From Epiperipatus broadwayi (lineage: Eukaryota > Onychophora > Udeonychophora > Euonychophora > Peripatidae), in assembly GCA_028023455.1 (NCBI GenBank), contig JAQFVV010000230.1, positions 496,001-560,000 of the forward strand: a stretch of DNA of 64,000 nt, in the 5' to 3' direction. Made by a program: the position numbers and the translations under genes. Positions 1-10,959 of the stretch are shown here, piece after piece. Position 1 is the stretch's first letter. Each line of letters begins with the position of its first letter. Under the pieces are notes generated by a model. It was not told where the DNA came from and did no database searches. It saw only the letters and a list, made by a program, of their open reading frames with translations.

Positions 1-359
1 GAGAAAACAGAAAGTTTAACCCCAATAGATTAGTAGAAAAGTGTCCGTGAAATAATTATAACCAAAATAACAAAGATGTACTGAGGTGAATATGTTGCCT
101 ATAACTTGACAACAAAAATAATCTTCTCATTGCAAAATGTGAAGAAAATTTTTAAATCTTATTTCTGGGGATAAACAATGCGTTCACTGACTGCAAGCAC
201 AGTAATCATAAGAACTGTATGTTTATATTTGTGTAAATTAACATCATAACTGTCCTGTGTATTGAACTCATTTGCTAAAGGTTCCTGAATAAAAAGATCA
301 ACATATCATTTCTAGCACCTGAGAAACTGACTATTAATTATATATATATATATAATCAA
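1..359. other. No gene recognised; AT-rich DNA
   Basis: No long ORF and no recognisable repeat was found. A short TA microsatellite lies near 340-355. Confidence 0.5.
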
Positions 360-680
360 ATGGTTTGTTTCTCTCATGACAAGTTTGAATACTGCAATTG
401 CCCAAATTTGGCTGTGATTTGGGGACTTTGAGCTTCAGAGATCACCACTTTCCTATTGCTTTAAAACAAAAGTGTAACAAATAGTTGAATGGTTTATTAG
501 AACTGGAATGTAATTCATTGATTTTTGAGTCCCAGCAATTCTATTAACCTTGCAGGCAATAAATAATTGATGTATCACTTGGAGTTCATAAAAGTTAGAG
601 CACAAGAAGCAACAGAACTGAACAAGTGATTTAAGAACCTTAAACTCCAGAACCTACTACTCTACCATTGCCATTATTAT
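360..680 (-). repeat. SINE C, degenerate copies
   Basis: About two degenerate minus-strand units of a roughly 130-bp repeat. The complement reads roughly 'TAGTTTAGTGCAGTGGTAGA', then 'CAGACTCTGGAGT', then a 3' part with 'CTTGAACTTTTTATGAACTCC' and 'GCAATAAACCATTTGATTA'. The first part resembles a tRNA A box and anticodon arm, so I infer a tRNA-derived SINE. Boundaries are approximate. Confidence 0.4.
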
Positions 681-689
681 TAGTTTCTT

Positions 690-1090
690 TCTCACTCCTG
701 ACAGTTTACATTTTGCCCTTCACGGTTCAGTGCCATTCTAGAGCATCAGAATCTGGAGTGTTAGGTCCTCAGCTAGATTTCCGGTGCTTAATCTTCATAT
801 GAATTCCCAAGCAATAAAGTTTTTTGACTATTTCTTTTTGCCTTTCATGGCTTAGTGCAATGGTAGAATATCATACTCTTACAGTCCTGGCATTTCTGGT
901 TTTCTAACTTCATATGAACTTAAAAGGAATAAAGCCATTTGATTACTTATTTTGTGCCTTACATTGTTTAGTGAAGTAGTACGGTATTAGACTATGGAAT
1001 AAAAAATCCTCGAAGAGATTTCAGTTCTGGCACTTTCAGTCTCCGAATTTCTTACGATCTTTCTGCAATTAAACCATTCATTCGATTTAT
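690..1090 (+). repeat. SINE C head-to-tail trimer
   Basis: Three plus-strand units follow each other, at about 700-835, 838-950 and 955-1085. Each begins with a 'GGTTTAGTGCA.TGGTA'-like A-box region and ends with 'CTTCATATGAA' or similar plus 'GCAATAAA'. The units are diverged. The tandem arrangement recurs at 13.9-14.3 kb and 41.2-41.4 kb. Confidence 0.5.
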
Positions 1091-1129
1091 TGATTTACTA
1101 TTAACAGTGTAAATAAATTAACTAATAAA

Positions 1130-1490
1130 TTCACATGACTTAAGGTCATCATGGGTATGATAACTATATTGGTATCAACAAGGTCTTTGAGCATCCATTA
1201 TCAGATTTTCAATGATATGGATGGCTGAAGAGTTGGAGAGAATTGAAGCCTATCCATTAAAGTTTGTAGATTTGTTATCTTAATATAAACCAAGCACTGA
1301 TTATATCTATGCATGGGAAATGTTGATTCGGATCAACTGATGAGTGCTGGTTCCGCATAAAATACATATATTGGAGATCATTTGTCTTTTTCACCAGTAT
1401 GTGGTTATGTATATCGGTTATATAAGATTGATTGAACGATTGAATGGAACTTGAAAGTCTGTGTTCAAATTTCCTTTAACTACGTAATAA
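1130..1490 (+). repeat. Family B repeat, tRNA-like 3' end
   Basis: Related copies lie at 8.4-9.1, 12.2-12.5, 17.6-18.2 and 27.4 kb. Landmarks in order: 'GGTATGATAAC', 'TTTTCAATGATATGGATGGC', 'CCATTAAAGTTTG', 'CAACTGATGAGTGCTGGTTC', 'GTGTTCAAATTTCC'. The last resembles a pol III B box (GGTTCRANYCC) and sits at the 3' end, unlike a normal tRNA-headed SINE. Confidence 0.55.
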
Positions 1491-2775
1491 TACTAAAAGT
1501 AAATCTTACCGATATTGCCACAAATAAAAGAAGTTCTAAAGACATGTTTCAGATGTTAGTAAGATATATTATTTAATACTGTACAGCTTGTCTTAGGAAT
1601 ATGTTTAAAATCTTTTCTTTTTTTTAAAATCGATATACAGAAAATATACAGAAAGTAAAAGGATGATCTAAGGTTCAAGTTGAAAAAGAAAGAAGTTTAT
1701 TGTTAGTTTGATAATCTATAGACATATTGCTTAAGGTGACGTTTTTAAGAGTCCTGTTTAATGTAGCTTTCTATCAGGCTATAATTTTTTTTTTTTTTAT
1801 CCACAAAGAATCTGTTTTACAGTTTTTGCGTCGGTTTTAAATTGCAGAGTATGTATATATTTTATAATTGTAGAATAATGCTAATCTGATGTAAGCACAC
1901 GTGTAGACATAGTAAATAAAATGCTGTATATAAACAATCCCGCATTTATGCAGTTTGTTTGAAGTTTTCTATTTATTAATAAAGATAAAAATTAGCTGGA
2001 GGTCAAAAGAAGTAAAAGATGCTATAAGGGGGGCTTGCATGTATAGTCCCTTGAGTCAAATTTAGAAGAAAAAAAAGGAAACTCCGCCCACGTTACACTA
2101 ATAGATTTTTGGCTAAAATTTAAATTTAAAATTCAGCCTTTTTATAATTGTGAGTAATTCGTGGGATTATTTAATTTAATAAAAGCTATATGGACATCTT
2201 AACAGTTCTTTATCTTAAGCTACACCCGCCTCCTTTAAATCTGCTATCTAATTTCCAAGATGGAAGATGAGTTATTAACATATTGATAATTCAACAGTAC
2301 TATAGCTCAAAGTTTTAGATAGGTGTAGCTGCTTTTAGCGAAACTCTCAATCCAGAGAAACCAAGTTTAAATGAAGAGGCAGTAAGCTATAAGTTTTTTT
2401 TGAAGATCAGATCATTTAATAAAAATTGTTGCTGGATTCTTAAAAGGTATAAATTAAATGGTAATCTGCAAAATATAATTTTCACTCACATTTTTTCCCA
2501 CTTGGATTAAGTTTGATTGTGAGGTGTGTTGTGAAATCTATCTTATCTTTATAAATGGTGTTTTTTATTATAGACTAAAAGCCTCAACTTATAGCAGCTA
2601 TTATCTAAAGAATTGGAGCATTTGGACTGTAATAACATCACTATTGTGGTATATAATAAATAATAATGTCAATATCAATTCATCCTTGTCATCAAAAAAT
2701 ACAGTGGTCTCAAATGAATGATTGGAAGCAATTTATGCTATAAAAAATACTCCCCATTTAAATAGATCCTATCAT
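1491..2775. other. No gene recognised; AT-rich spacer
   Basis: Contains several T- and A-tracts, for example near 1785. Only a 65-codon ORF (2524-2721) is present, with low-complexity content and no family motif. Confidence 0.5.
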
Positions 2776-2779
2776 CATT

Positions 2780-2918
2780 GATAATACATCATGTGAAAAC
2801 TCATACTACACCACACTGGAAATTCTGGATATATCTTCCTAGATACCTCATAATACATCATGTAGAAATTCTTACTGCACCACATTGGAAATTCTGGATA
2901 TATGCTCTTAGATACCCC
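2780..2918. repeat. Tandem duplication, 69-bp period
   Basis: 'ATAATACATCATGT' recurs at 2781 and 2850. The flanks match over most of the unit ('GGAAATTCTGGATATAT'). Small ORFs on both strands here are by-products of the duplication. Confidence 0.75.
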
Positions 2919-3365
2919 AAGACACAAACTAAATCTAGGAATCTTTTTAACTTGCCCATACATATAAATGATCTTCATGACCATTTTGGCTAACACCAAT
3001 GTGTTCAATTAAAATAATTTTTTTTTCTCATTATCTTTCAGACTAAAATAAACTTATTAGAAAACTATTAAATAAAATTAACTCTTTATCACTGGTCTGA
3101 ATTTAGGACTATTATTCTTCCAGATGTACCATGTGGAAAAGAGACAACTTCTAATCAACTGAATACAAACTGAAAAATTTCATTTAAAAAAATTTCTGAA
3201 AATATAATATCAATAGCTTGAATTCACATTATGATGTTTAGCTTAATGGATTTGGTGATGCCAAATTTAGCATTTTCTGAACCTATCTTCATTAGAGTTA
3301 GCATGCGAAGGTGAAAAAAATAGATGGTTGACTATGGTGATTTTTAAGATAATCTTCATTAAGCC
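2919..3365. other. No gene recognised
   Basis: AT-rich DNA with no family motif or repeat I could place. Confidence 0.4.
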
Positions 3366-3600
3366 AATAAACATCACATGATCACCATTTCTTATGCTTG
3401 CTTATAACTGTGATGAAGGCCACAAGCCAGAAACTAGTCTGGGGATATTGGATGAGTAGGCACTAGATGGAGATTTTTTGCACAAGCCTTCTGGCATCCA
3501 TTGATTATTCTGGCTTGCACTGAGTGGCAATACATATATATAGAGTTTTGCCTGTTTTAAAATCTTCATTAAGCATTTAGGCCATGCTTTTCCTGTAAAA
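3366..3600 (+). mobile_element. Family A repeat, short rearranged copy
   Basis: Begins with 'AACATCACATGATCACCATT', which is the inverse of the family A 3' end. It then switches to the direct core 'GATGAAGGCCACAAGCCAGAAA' (3411-3433), 'CTAGTCTGGGGATATTGG', 'CATCCATTGATTA', 'GGCTTGCACTGAGTGGCA' and 'GAGTTTTGCCTGTTTTAA'. This layout, an inverted 3' tip joined to a truncated direct copy, recurs at 52.7 and 53.4 kb. The ORF on the opposite strand is not a gene. Confidence 0.7.
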
Positions 3601-4430
3601 ACCTTACTCACATTAACAATAAATTAGGGTTTTTAAAGACATCTGGTAACTATTTATCTACTTCACAATGTAAGTATGGTTTTGTAGAAAAAGAATGTCC
3701 TAAATGTTTTATAAAGTTTACTTTAAAGCTACTCTGGTGGCTTTCATTGAAAATATGGGAAAATAGATTACAATAAAGTTATACAGTTTGGCAAGAAGAT
3801 TTTTTAGAAAATAAAGTTTACTGCAGAAAATTTTAAAGAGGGTATAACAAGACATTAAATAAACTTGAGTGTAGTTTTCATTAAAGTGGCATACTCCATT
3901 CACATTATAAAAATTGTCTTAAAGACATTTTAGAAGTTAAATTTAGAAAAAATATAACAAAAGATAAAAATATATTGATAAGCTAATTAGATATTATATT
4001 GAAGTATTCCAAAAAGGAAAGTTTTATGTAAACAAAATAAGAAACTAATCTGTTTTATAAGTGGACATGTTTATGGATAATGGACCACATCAAGTATATT
4101 GTTTTTATTTTTTTATCTTTCCTTTCCTTCTGGAATTGGACATGCCATATTGGACATACTGCTAATGATCTTTCTTTTACTGACTGATATGCACAACCAT
4201 GGCAAATGTTTTCGCTACCCTTTTGTTTTTCTGTTTTTTATCTCTCTTTGTTTGTAAATTACGTAATAGCTATTTTCCTAAACAATAACATTGTATTTTA
4301 TTACTATGACAGAAAATCTTCTCTCCTTATTTGTTTATATTTCATACTTATGCTTTTTCAAATGTCATAACACATTCTGAATATTGTTTTTGTCTAAAAG
4401 TTTATGGAGGTGGCATTTTAGTACTAATTA
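3601..4430. other. No gene recognised
   Basis: AT-rich DNA without a recognisable repeat core. A 61-codon minus ORF (3718-3903) is low-complexity and unsupported. Confidence 0.4.
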
Positions 4431-4740
4431 TTTGATTTAGAAGATTTTGAACCAGAAGATCCTCTTGATAGTAGTTTTCCAAAAATTACTATGTGCTAGA
4501 AAAGGTAAAAATTGTAGCATTCATAGACCCAGGTAGCTCTTATTTCAGATGAGTTATTTTATCGACTCCAAGGAATGAGTTCAGTCATTCCCTTCTTACC
4601 AATCGAACAATCCTTCTGGATCACCTTTGGCCAATGGCTGTAAAGCTAGATTGATTCCCCAGCAGATATGGCTGGAAGTGCAATTAAATTCTTTGTGCAT
4701 GGTACATGTGTGAACTAAATGTCTTGAACTTTATTCAATC
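4430..4740 (+). pseudogene. Possible retroelement aspartic-protease remnant
   Basis: From 4502 a short frame reads KVKIVAFIDPGSSYF. This resembles the retropepsin active-site segment (hydrophobic-D-T-G-S-S) with T changed to P. Downstream frames are broken, with a weak similarity to the end of a protease domain around 4660-4700. It could belong to a decayed LTR retrotransposon, but no RT lies next to it and the Gypsy remnant at 15.4 kb is far away. The call rests on one motif. Confidence 0.2.
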
Positions 4741-5455
4741 TTTTCGAGTACTTTTAACTGTTAAAATAGCCCACAGGTTAGTATGTAGCACAATGTTTTT
4801 AGTCATATTATTATCTTATTTTTAGTGTTTCTGGCCAGAACATTGACACATTTATCATGGTAATCGAAGTTCATTTTTTTGATTCATTGAACTTAAAATG
4901 ATGCTCTAACTAACCAGAATATTCTACCAAAGGCAACAGTCAGTAGAAATTTTATATACTTTTCTATAATGATACTTCTGATTTCTCCAATGTTGCTTTT
5001 GGCAGAATAGCTTGGTTTATTAGAAGGTCAATTTAAATTCAATATCAACAAATACCATGCTAGTACTATCACTAATTCAGCCAAAAACATCTAAAAAAGA
5101 GAGGAGAGCAGTACCACTCAAAATGTGTTATATACTAACGTATGTGCTATTGTTTGTTATCAGGTGAATTGATTAAATAAAGTTTTAACTTTACTAAAGG
5201 CAACATGTAATTACTACTAAAATCTCTATATATTTACAAAACTGAAATTTATATATATGTATAAGTAAAATCACTTCTATTTTACCCTTTCCTGAAAAAT
5301 ATTCTACCTGCAGTCTTGAAAGAAGATTGCAGAATTTGAATTATTCAAATGAGAATACCATAACATTAAAAAAGTGTATGGAATATAAGGTAATTTTTTT
5401 AAGATTAGTGGAAAAGTGGTAAAACATGTGAGCTGGTGATTTATCTTTATCTTTT
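4741..5455. other. No gene recognised
   Basis: AT-rich DNA. No ORF of note and no repeat core recognised. Confidence 0.4.
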
Positions 5456-5457
5456 TA

Positions 5458-5562
5458 ATAATATTCAAAGCTAATTGCTCTCTTGCTCAGGAGTTCATAA
5501 AAAGTTCAAGCACCAAACCCATGAGCCCACTGTGCCAACCACACAGGATATAATATTCAAGA
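5458..5562 (-). repeat. SINE C copy
   Basis: Contains 'GCTCAGGAGTTCATAAAAAG' and 'AAGCACCAAACCCATGA', the 3' part of SINE C on the minus strand. It ends near 'CACAGGATAT'. Confidence 0.45.
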
Positions 5563-5929
5563 TTAGTATATCACATTACATGTATTCATCTGTACATAAA
5601 ATAATTTGGTTATAATGCTAATAACTCAATTATACTGAGCTATACAATCTGTAGGGTATAATAAAACACACTAGAAAGCTATGAGTCAGTTGTTACTCAT
5701 TTCAACATTACAGTCACATTACCATTCCTTTTAGATATATCCAGTCTATCAGAATTAAAAGATAAGAAGAGATCACATTGTGAGACAGATATAGTAATGT
5801 TACCAATGGGTCTTAAGGCTGTCCAATTTATGAAAACATATGATCATTTTATGGTATACTTATGCAATATCTGGTTATCTAGATCATGCAGAACCAGGTT
5901 TGAACTAGTTAACATATAGATAGCGTCAT

Positions 5930-6100
5930 TCAAATGATATAGATAAATAAATAATTGAATGGCTTTACTGCTCAGGTGTAAATGAGATGATCAAGGATCA
6001 GAGGTACCATGACTAAAATTGCTCCAGGTGTCTTACATTCGAGAAGTCTGGTTCTCTACCAATGCACTAAATTATGCAGGATATTCAATATTTCTCTCAG
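5930..6100 (-). repeat. SINE C copy
   Basis: Minus-strand copy. 'GAATGGCTTTACTGCTCAGG' is the 3' end, and 'GGTTCTCTACCAATGCACTA' followed by 'AATTATGCAGGATATTCA' is the complement of the tRNA-like head. Confidence 0.5.
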
Positions 6101-6254
6101 CTTCTAAAACAACTTTAGGAATTTGCATAATGTTTATTAATATCTATTAAAATATACTTATCAGGCATGAGTATATGTTACATTACCTGTTTAAAGATAA
6201 ATGTAGTAACTAAGTGACATTAGGTAATAGAACCAAGCAATAACACTTCTTTAT

Positions 6255-6662
6255 CACCAAACAAGGCAAAACTCTCCATATAGTAGTGTCACCCTGTGCC
6301 AACCAGAGTAATCAATGGATGCCAGAAGGCTTGTGCATAAAATCCCTATCTAATTCCTACTCATCCAACATCCCCAGACTAGTTTCTGGCTTGTGGCCTT
6401 CATCAGTGAAGAGCTTTGGATCTGAGAGCACTGCACCTAAGAGCTTTGGATCTGAGAGCACTGCACCTACATCTAGGTGCAGTGCTCTCAGATTCAAAGC
6501 TCTTCACTGACAAAGGCCACAAGCCAGAAACTAGTCTGGGGATATTGGATGAGTAGGCATTAGATAGGGATTTTATGCACTAGCCTTCTGGCATCCATTG
6601 ATTAGTCTGGTTGGCACAGGATGGCACTACTGTATGGAGAGTTTTGCCTTGTTTATAAACAA
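6255..6662. mobile_element. Family A near-perfect fold-back
   Basis: Two family A copies meet head to head. The left arm starts at 'GGCAAAACTCTCCATATAGT' and the right arm ends at 'ACTGTATGGAGAGTTTTGCC', each about 180-190 bp. Next to the centre, 'AAGAGCTTTGGATCTGAGAG' is duplicated directly (about 6409-6468), so the left arm is one 30-bp unit longer. Arms agree closely, suggesting recent formation or gene conversion. Transcribed RNA would form a long hairpin. The ORF at 6286-6510 lies in the repeat and is not a gene. Confidence 0.85.
6382..6406 (-). ncRNA. Hammerhead-like core in family A
   Basis: On the minus strand, CTGATGA is followed by A, GGC-CACAA-GCC, A and then GAAAC. The two conserved hammerhead boxes are intact and the hairpin between them is at the stem II position. 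The usual G10.1-C11.1 pair is replaced by A and A, and no clean stem I or cleavage site was found. Treat it as a degenerate or related motif. Confidence 0.3.
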
Positions 6663-6889
6663 TTATTTTCTAGTATAAGAGATGGTGATCATGTGATGAT
6701 TAATGTTTAATTCTTTATCATCAGTAGTAATTTATCTTTGCTTGCCACTCTTTTAACACAATTCTAGCATCATAATTTTAGAGTTAAATGTAAATATGAG
6801 TATGTCCATCCTATCACATGTCAAAATGATTAGGCACAAATCAAATACTATTTGAAAATATCACTAAATCCTAATTACACCTCAATCAC

Positions 6890-7020
6890 TGGTATTTTAT
6901 ACCAGTTTATACCTTCATTAATCACTTTATAAAGCAATCTAATAAAAGAAAATTTATTCCACTGCTAAGCAGTCTTCATCAGAATTCTCTTCAACTACCA
7001 GTATCTAATTTTGCAAGCTG
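6890..7020 (-). repeat. Family F fragment
   Basis: Contains 'GCAGTCTTCATCAGAATTCT', matching the family F elements at 22.2 and 23.6 kb. The second ribozyme-like box is lost here. Confidence 0.35.
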
Positions 7021-7160
7021 TTAATTTAAAACATTTGCAAAATAGGGTTGTGTTCATTTGTCTATTCCCTTAGTATTATTAGATGCAGAAAATTGCTTGG
7101 ACATAATATTCTGCATAGTTTATTTTTCATTATATTTATTGTGTGTGGTATCTAATACTG

Positions 7161-7441
7161 GAATAATTTGTACTAAATTGCACCAATGAATGATTTAAAT
7201 TTATTCTCTGCTGTCTATAATTTGATAATTCCCATTAGAAAAAAAAAAATAAACATTTTCACAATACATTATCAAAACAATTTTTCACTTAACCATTATA
7301 CAGTAGAAATAATTTATACTAAATTGTACCAATGAATGATTGAAATTTATTCTCTCTGCTGCCTATGATTTGATGACTGTCATTACGGAAAGAAAAAAAT
7401 AAACCTAAAGCAGCAATTAATTCATTAACATTTATATAGTA
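7161..7441 (+). repeat. Two decayed tandem copies of the piggyBac fragment
   Basis: Two units (about 7161-7304 and 7305-7441) repeat the start of the better-kept fragment that follows. Shared landmarks are 'AATTTATACTAAATTGTACC', 'AATGAATGATT' and 'TTATTCTCTGCTG'. Both carry deletions and A-runs and have no intact frame. Confidence 0.65.
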
Positions 7442-7680
7442 GAAATAATTTATACTAAATTGTACCAATGAATGATTTATATTTATTCTCTGCTGCCTGT
7501 GATTTGATGACTCTCATTAGAAATGAGAAAAAAAATGAACATGCAGCTGCAATTAATTCATTATTTGAAATATTTATGACATATTGTAAAAATAATTTTT
7601 CACTTGACAATTATGTCACAGTAGAGGAAATGTTTGTGGCACTTAGAGGCTATTGTCCAGTTTTAAAATAATATCATAAG
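7442..7680 (+). pseudogene. piggyBac-like transposase fragment
   Basis: The 67-codon frame at 7468-7671 contains NSLFEIFMTYCKNNF followed by VTVEEMFVALRGYCPV. In piggyBac (DDE_Tnp_1_7) transposases the equivalent segment reads roughly 'IFEIFxxNCKxxY...VTIDEMLVxFRGRCPF'. The acidic pair of the usual 'IDE' is partly kept as 'VEE'. Only this internal segment survives. Catalytic residues elsewhere, the C-terminal Cys-rich region and TTAA-flanked ends were not found. It is the third unit of a local triplication. The family call follows from motif similarity; loss of function is clear from the truncation. Confidence 0.6.
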
Positions 7681-8395
7681 GGAACATTGTTTCAAATTCC
7701 TTTAATGAAACATGGAGGTGTAGTTCATTTTTATTTATAAACTTACATATAATTTTAAAACTCGCTATTTTATTGAATGTTATTAATGTTACATGATGGC
7801 ATGTAAGAATTATGCAATTTTTATAGCTAAGAGTTAATGTAATTAAATGTGTTACTTCTATCTTTAATTTTTGCTTTTATTTAATTTCTATTCATAATTC
7901 ATCACTGGCAAGTTTTTGCCAATAGTAGGAAATATTTCCATATTTCATAAGGAAACAGTCTAACATATTTTGGTCATATTATCAGAGATATAAAAAAACC
8001 TTGCTTAAAGCATCACAGAGAAATGATAGATCAACAAAAAGATGATGTATACAATATTTTGCTAAAAACTTAATAACACCCCTAAGATTGTATTGGCCAA
8101 ATGATTACTGTAACATGGTAGTCAATTTGAATGACATAATATCTGGGTGTCATAAATTTTCATGCCATAAATTATCTCTTTGCACTAATTCTTTATATTT
8201 ATCCAATCATATTTTTTTCCTTTCATTCCATGCAGCAATCTTGAATCCTGCTGCCTGTGGTTTGCATTATATTAAGTTTTACTTATGATATGTAACTTAT
8301 GCAATTAAAATATGCTATAATAATTTATAAGATGAAACAAACTTAAAGCATTATTAAACAATAGGTGAAAGAAAGTCTTCTATAGAAATTCTAAC
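7681..8395. other. No gene recognised
   Basis: AT-rich. A 66-codon ORF (8088-8288) has no family motif. Parts may be more decayed transposon, but I cannot show that. Confidence 0.4.
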
Positions 8396-8585
8396 CAGGA
8401 GATAGATTCACAAATGTGTGGAAGATGATGATTTGGATCAACTGATGAGTGCTGGTTCAACATGAAATAAATATATTGATCATTTATTTTTTTCACATGT
8501 ATGTGGTCATGTGTATTGGTTATATAAGATGTGGAGTGGATAGTGAATGAAACTTAACAGTCTGTATTCAAATCTCCTTTAATTA
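8396..8585 (+). repeat. Family B repeat, 3' part
   Basis: Contains 'GGATCAACTGATGAGTGCTG', 'ATGTGGTCATGTGTATTGGT' and the B-box-like end 'GTATTCAAATCTCC'. Confidence 0.6.
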
Positions 8586-8689
8586 CATCTTAAAAGTTTG
8601 GTATTTACAATACGCTAGTATTGATTTAATACAGATTTAGCCTGCATTGTGTCCATCACTCTGTGTTTCTAAAAATGGAGATATTAAGA

Positions 8690-9062
8690 TCATATATATG
8701 AGGGATCAGAGTGACTTAAAGTCAACATAGGTATGACAACAGTATTGGTATTAACAAGGGTTTGAACATTTACCATCAAGTTTTCAATGGTATGGATGGC
8801 TGAAGAGTTGGAGGATTGAGAAGATTGAAGATTGTCCATTAAAGTTTGCAGATTTGTTATTTTAATATAAACTGAAACTCATTATATATATATATATATG
8901 TGTGTGTGTGAGATGATGATCTGGACCAAATGATGAATGCTGGTTCAGCATGTAATATGAATACTGTAGATCATTTCTCTTTTTCACATGTGTGTGGTCA
9001 TGTGTATCACATAAGATGTATAGTTGAAGAAAGCTTAAAAGTCTGGGTTCAAACCCCCTTCA
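8690..9062 (+). repeat. Family B repeat, longer copy
   Basis: Starts near 'AAAGTCAACATAGGTATGAC' and includes 'TTTTCAATGGTATGGATGGC' and an internal (TA)n(TG)n tract near 8885-8910. It ends 'TCTGGGTTCAAACCCCC', an excellent match to a pol III B box. It sits directly after another partial copy, so the pair is head-to-tail. Confidence 0.65.
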
Positions 9063-9985
9063 ATTTATTAAGATCTTCAATTCTGTTATTGTAGCTGTGG
9101 ATCAGCTGTCCTTGATTATGTGGTTCATAGTTTGTGTTTGTCCATATTTATATAAATAAGTGGAATGTCAAATTCCATTTATATAGCAGATGAGCAATGG
9201 TCATGGTTTGTCCTGAATTTGCCAGTGAAGCTTCAGTAACAACTAGATGTCATTACTGGATTAAAAAAAAAATGTTTTGAAACTTCATAAGAAGTCCATT
9301 TTTATGCCATAATTTTTTGATTTGTAGATTCTTGATGGAATTTCCGGAATAAACATGTTGATTTGAGATGTGTCTTATGAAGTAAAATAAATATGATCTA
9401 CCAAATAGCATTTTTTGTTAGGCAACTTCTCTTTTATTATTTGCCAAAGGAATGTGTGAAAGAAACAGAAAACAGTGTAATACAGATATGATTATACCAA
9501 TAACATTTCTAGTAATAATATTTAAACAAGAAAATATTTGAAGAAGGTTTGTTGAACCATTGAAACATTGATTTAACTAATATACATAAATATCATAAAA
9601 GTAAAAAGAGTATACTTTTCTTGGTACACACAAATATATAAAAGAATTAAATTATCAATTTTTTCATAGTCTGACCAACTTTTCAGTACAACATTAAAAT
9701 CATTTCAAAAATTAATTAGATGTGAGTCCTGGATTAATCTTTAAAGTGGTTCCAGTGATTTAATACAATAATAGAGAAGTGATTCTGGAATTAAAAAGGT
9801 GGAGTTTTTATTCAAAAATTAAAGTTTTATAAGTAATTCCAAATCAAGACTAGTAAAATAAGTCTCAGTTTGGTCAATTGATGATTATACCAGTTCTTCA
9901 ATTTAGTGCTAAATGATACATGGTCTTCTTAGGCAGCAGACCGTAAGCTTATTTGTATTTTTATGGACTCAACATTATTTAACAA
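9063..9985. other. No gene recognised
   Basis: AT-rich DNA. No repeat family placed and no ORF with support. Confidence 0.4.
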
Positions 9986-9989
9986 TTCT

Positions 9990-10425
9990 TTTATTCTTAC
10001 AACTTTTATGCCACCTGGTGTAAGCTTTATTAATCAATAGATGCCATATAGTAGTGTTTAATAGTTTCTAGCTTATGGCTTGCACCAATAAGAAACTTTT
10101 TAAACTTTGGGATCTAATGTTCTTTTCTCTAGCAGCCATTTTAAATTTTTGTTATAGTATCAAACTAACAGTCCAAATTGGAAAAACTTAATTTTTTTAA
10201 TCCAAACTTATTTACTTGCATAGTTATATAGATATGAAATAGAATTCAGTTTCTATATGCAAGTTGGGTTTAGCTTTTTATAATTTTAGGCATTTCTATG
10301 CTTTGGCCAAATAGTATAAAAGCTAAACATCACATGAGCCTTCTGACATCTATTGATTACTCTGGTTAGCACAGGGTAGCACTACTGTATGGAGAGTTTT
10401 GCCTTAGTATAAAAGCTGTAAGAAT
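9990..10425. mobile_element. Family A, old inverted pair
   Basis: A minus-oriented decayed copy begins at 'GCCACCTGGTGTAAGCTTTA' and passes through 'GGGATCTAATGTTCTTTTC' and 'AGCAGCCATTTTA', the long 5' part of the family. A direct 3' piece follows at 10320-10410 with 'GCCTTCTGACATCTATTGAT' and 'CTGTATGGAGAGTTTTGCCT'. Confidence 0.55.
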
Positions 10426-10631
10426 AGAAGAACTTGCTAATAAATAGCATTATGTAAGTTAAGATCAGATGATATTAGTCATGTGACTATTTAACTGGGT
10501 TTTGTATACCATTAACTAAATGTTTAACTAAATTTAACAGTTGACTTATGGCAGTTTTGATAACTTGGCAATATTTACTTATCTGAAAGTTAAAGCATAA
10601 AATTTTCAATCCATTTAATCCATATAATTGG

Positions 10632-10815
10632 ATGTGTCTGAAAGCATGCATACTTGGTCTTTGTCCAGGTGTTTTACAAGCTTTTAAAATTCAATTTAAG
10701 ACCCCAATTGTTCATCTATTGTCATCTTTTCTAGCAACATGTTCAGCCCAACTTCAATTCATAATCTTAATTCTTTCAATCTCATTTATTCTCTCATCCA
10801 TGACTTACACTTTGA
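10632..10815 (-). pseudogene. LINE ORF2 C-terminal fragment, decayed
   Basis: The sequence parallels the antisense of the LINE at 12.5-13.2 kb: 'ATTGTTCATCTATTGTCATC', 'TTTTCTAGCAACATGTTCAG' and 'CCCAACTTCA' align with its 'WRWAGHIARRDD' coding segment. No frame is intact. The plus-strand ORF here is a shadow. Confidence 0.6.
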
Positions 10816-10959
10816 TCCTCTTCAAAAAATAGTTTTCTATTAACTGAAAGAAAGTCCTTTGATTTTTTCTTATGACTTTACAGAGCAAAGAAAATTCCTA
10901 ATATTATAATTATGTTATTCTTAATATGTTAAACAAACATTAAATTCAGTGAATTGGAT

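Noticed and set aside
6409-6468. Separate functional tandem repeat in the family A centre
   Set aside because: Only two units, inside the palindrome. Best explained as a local duplication of one arm.
7468-7671. A small host gene
   Set aside because: The frame matches an internal piece of piggyBac transposase and its upstream neighbours are decayed copies of the same piece.
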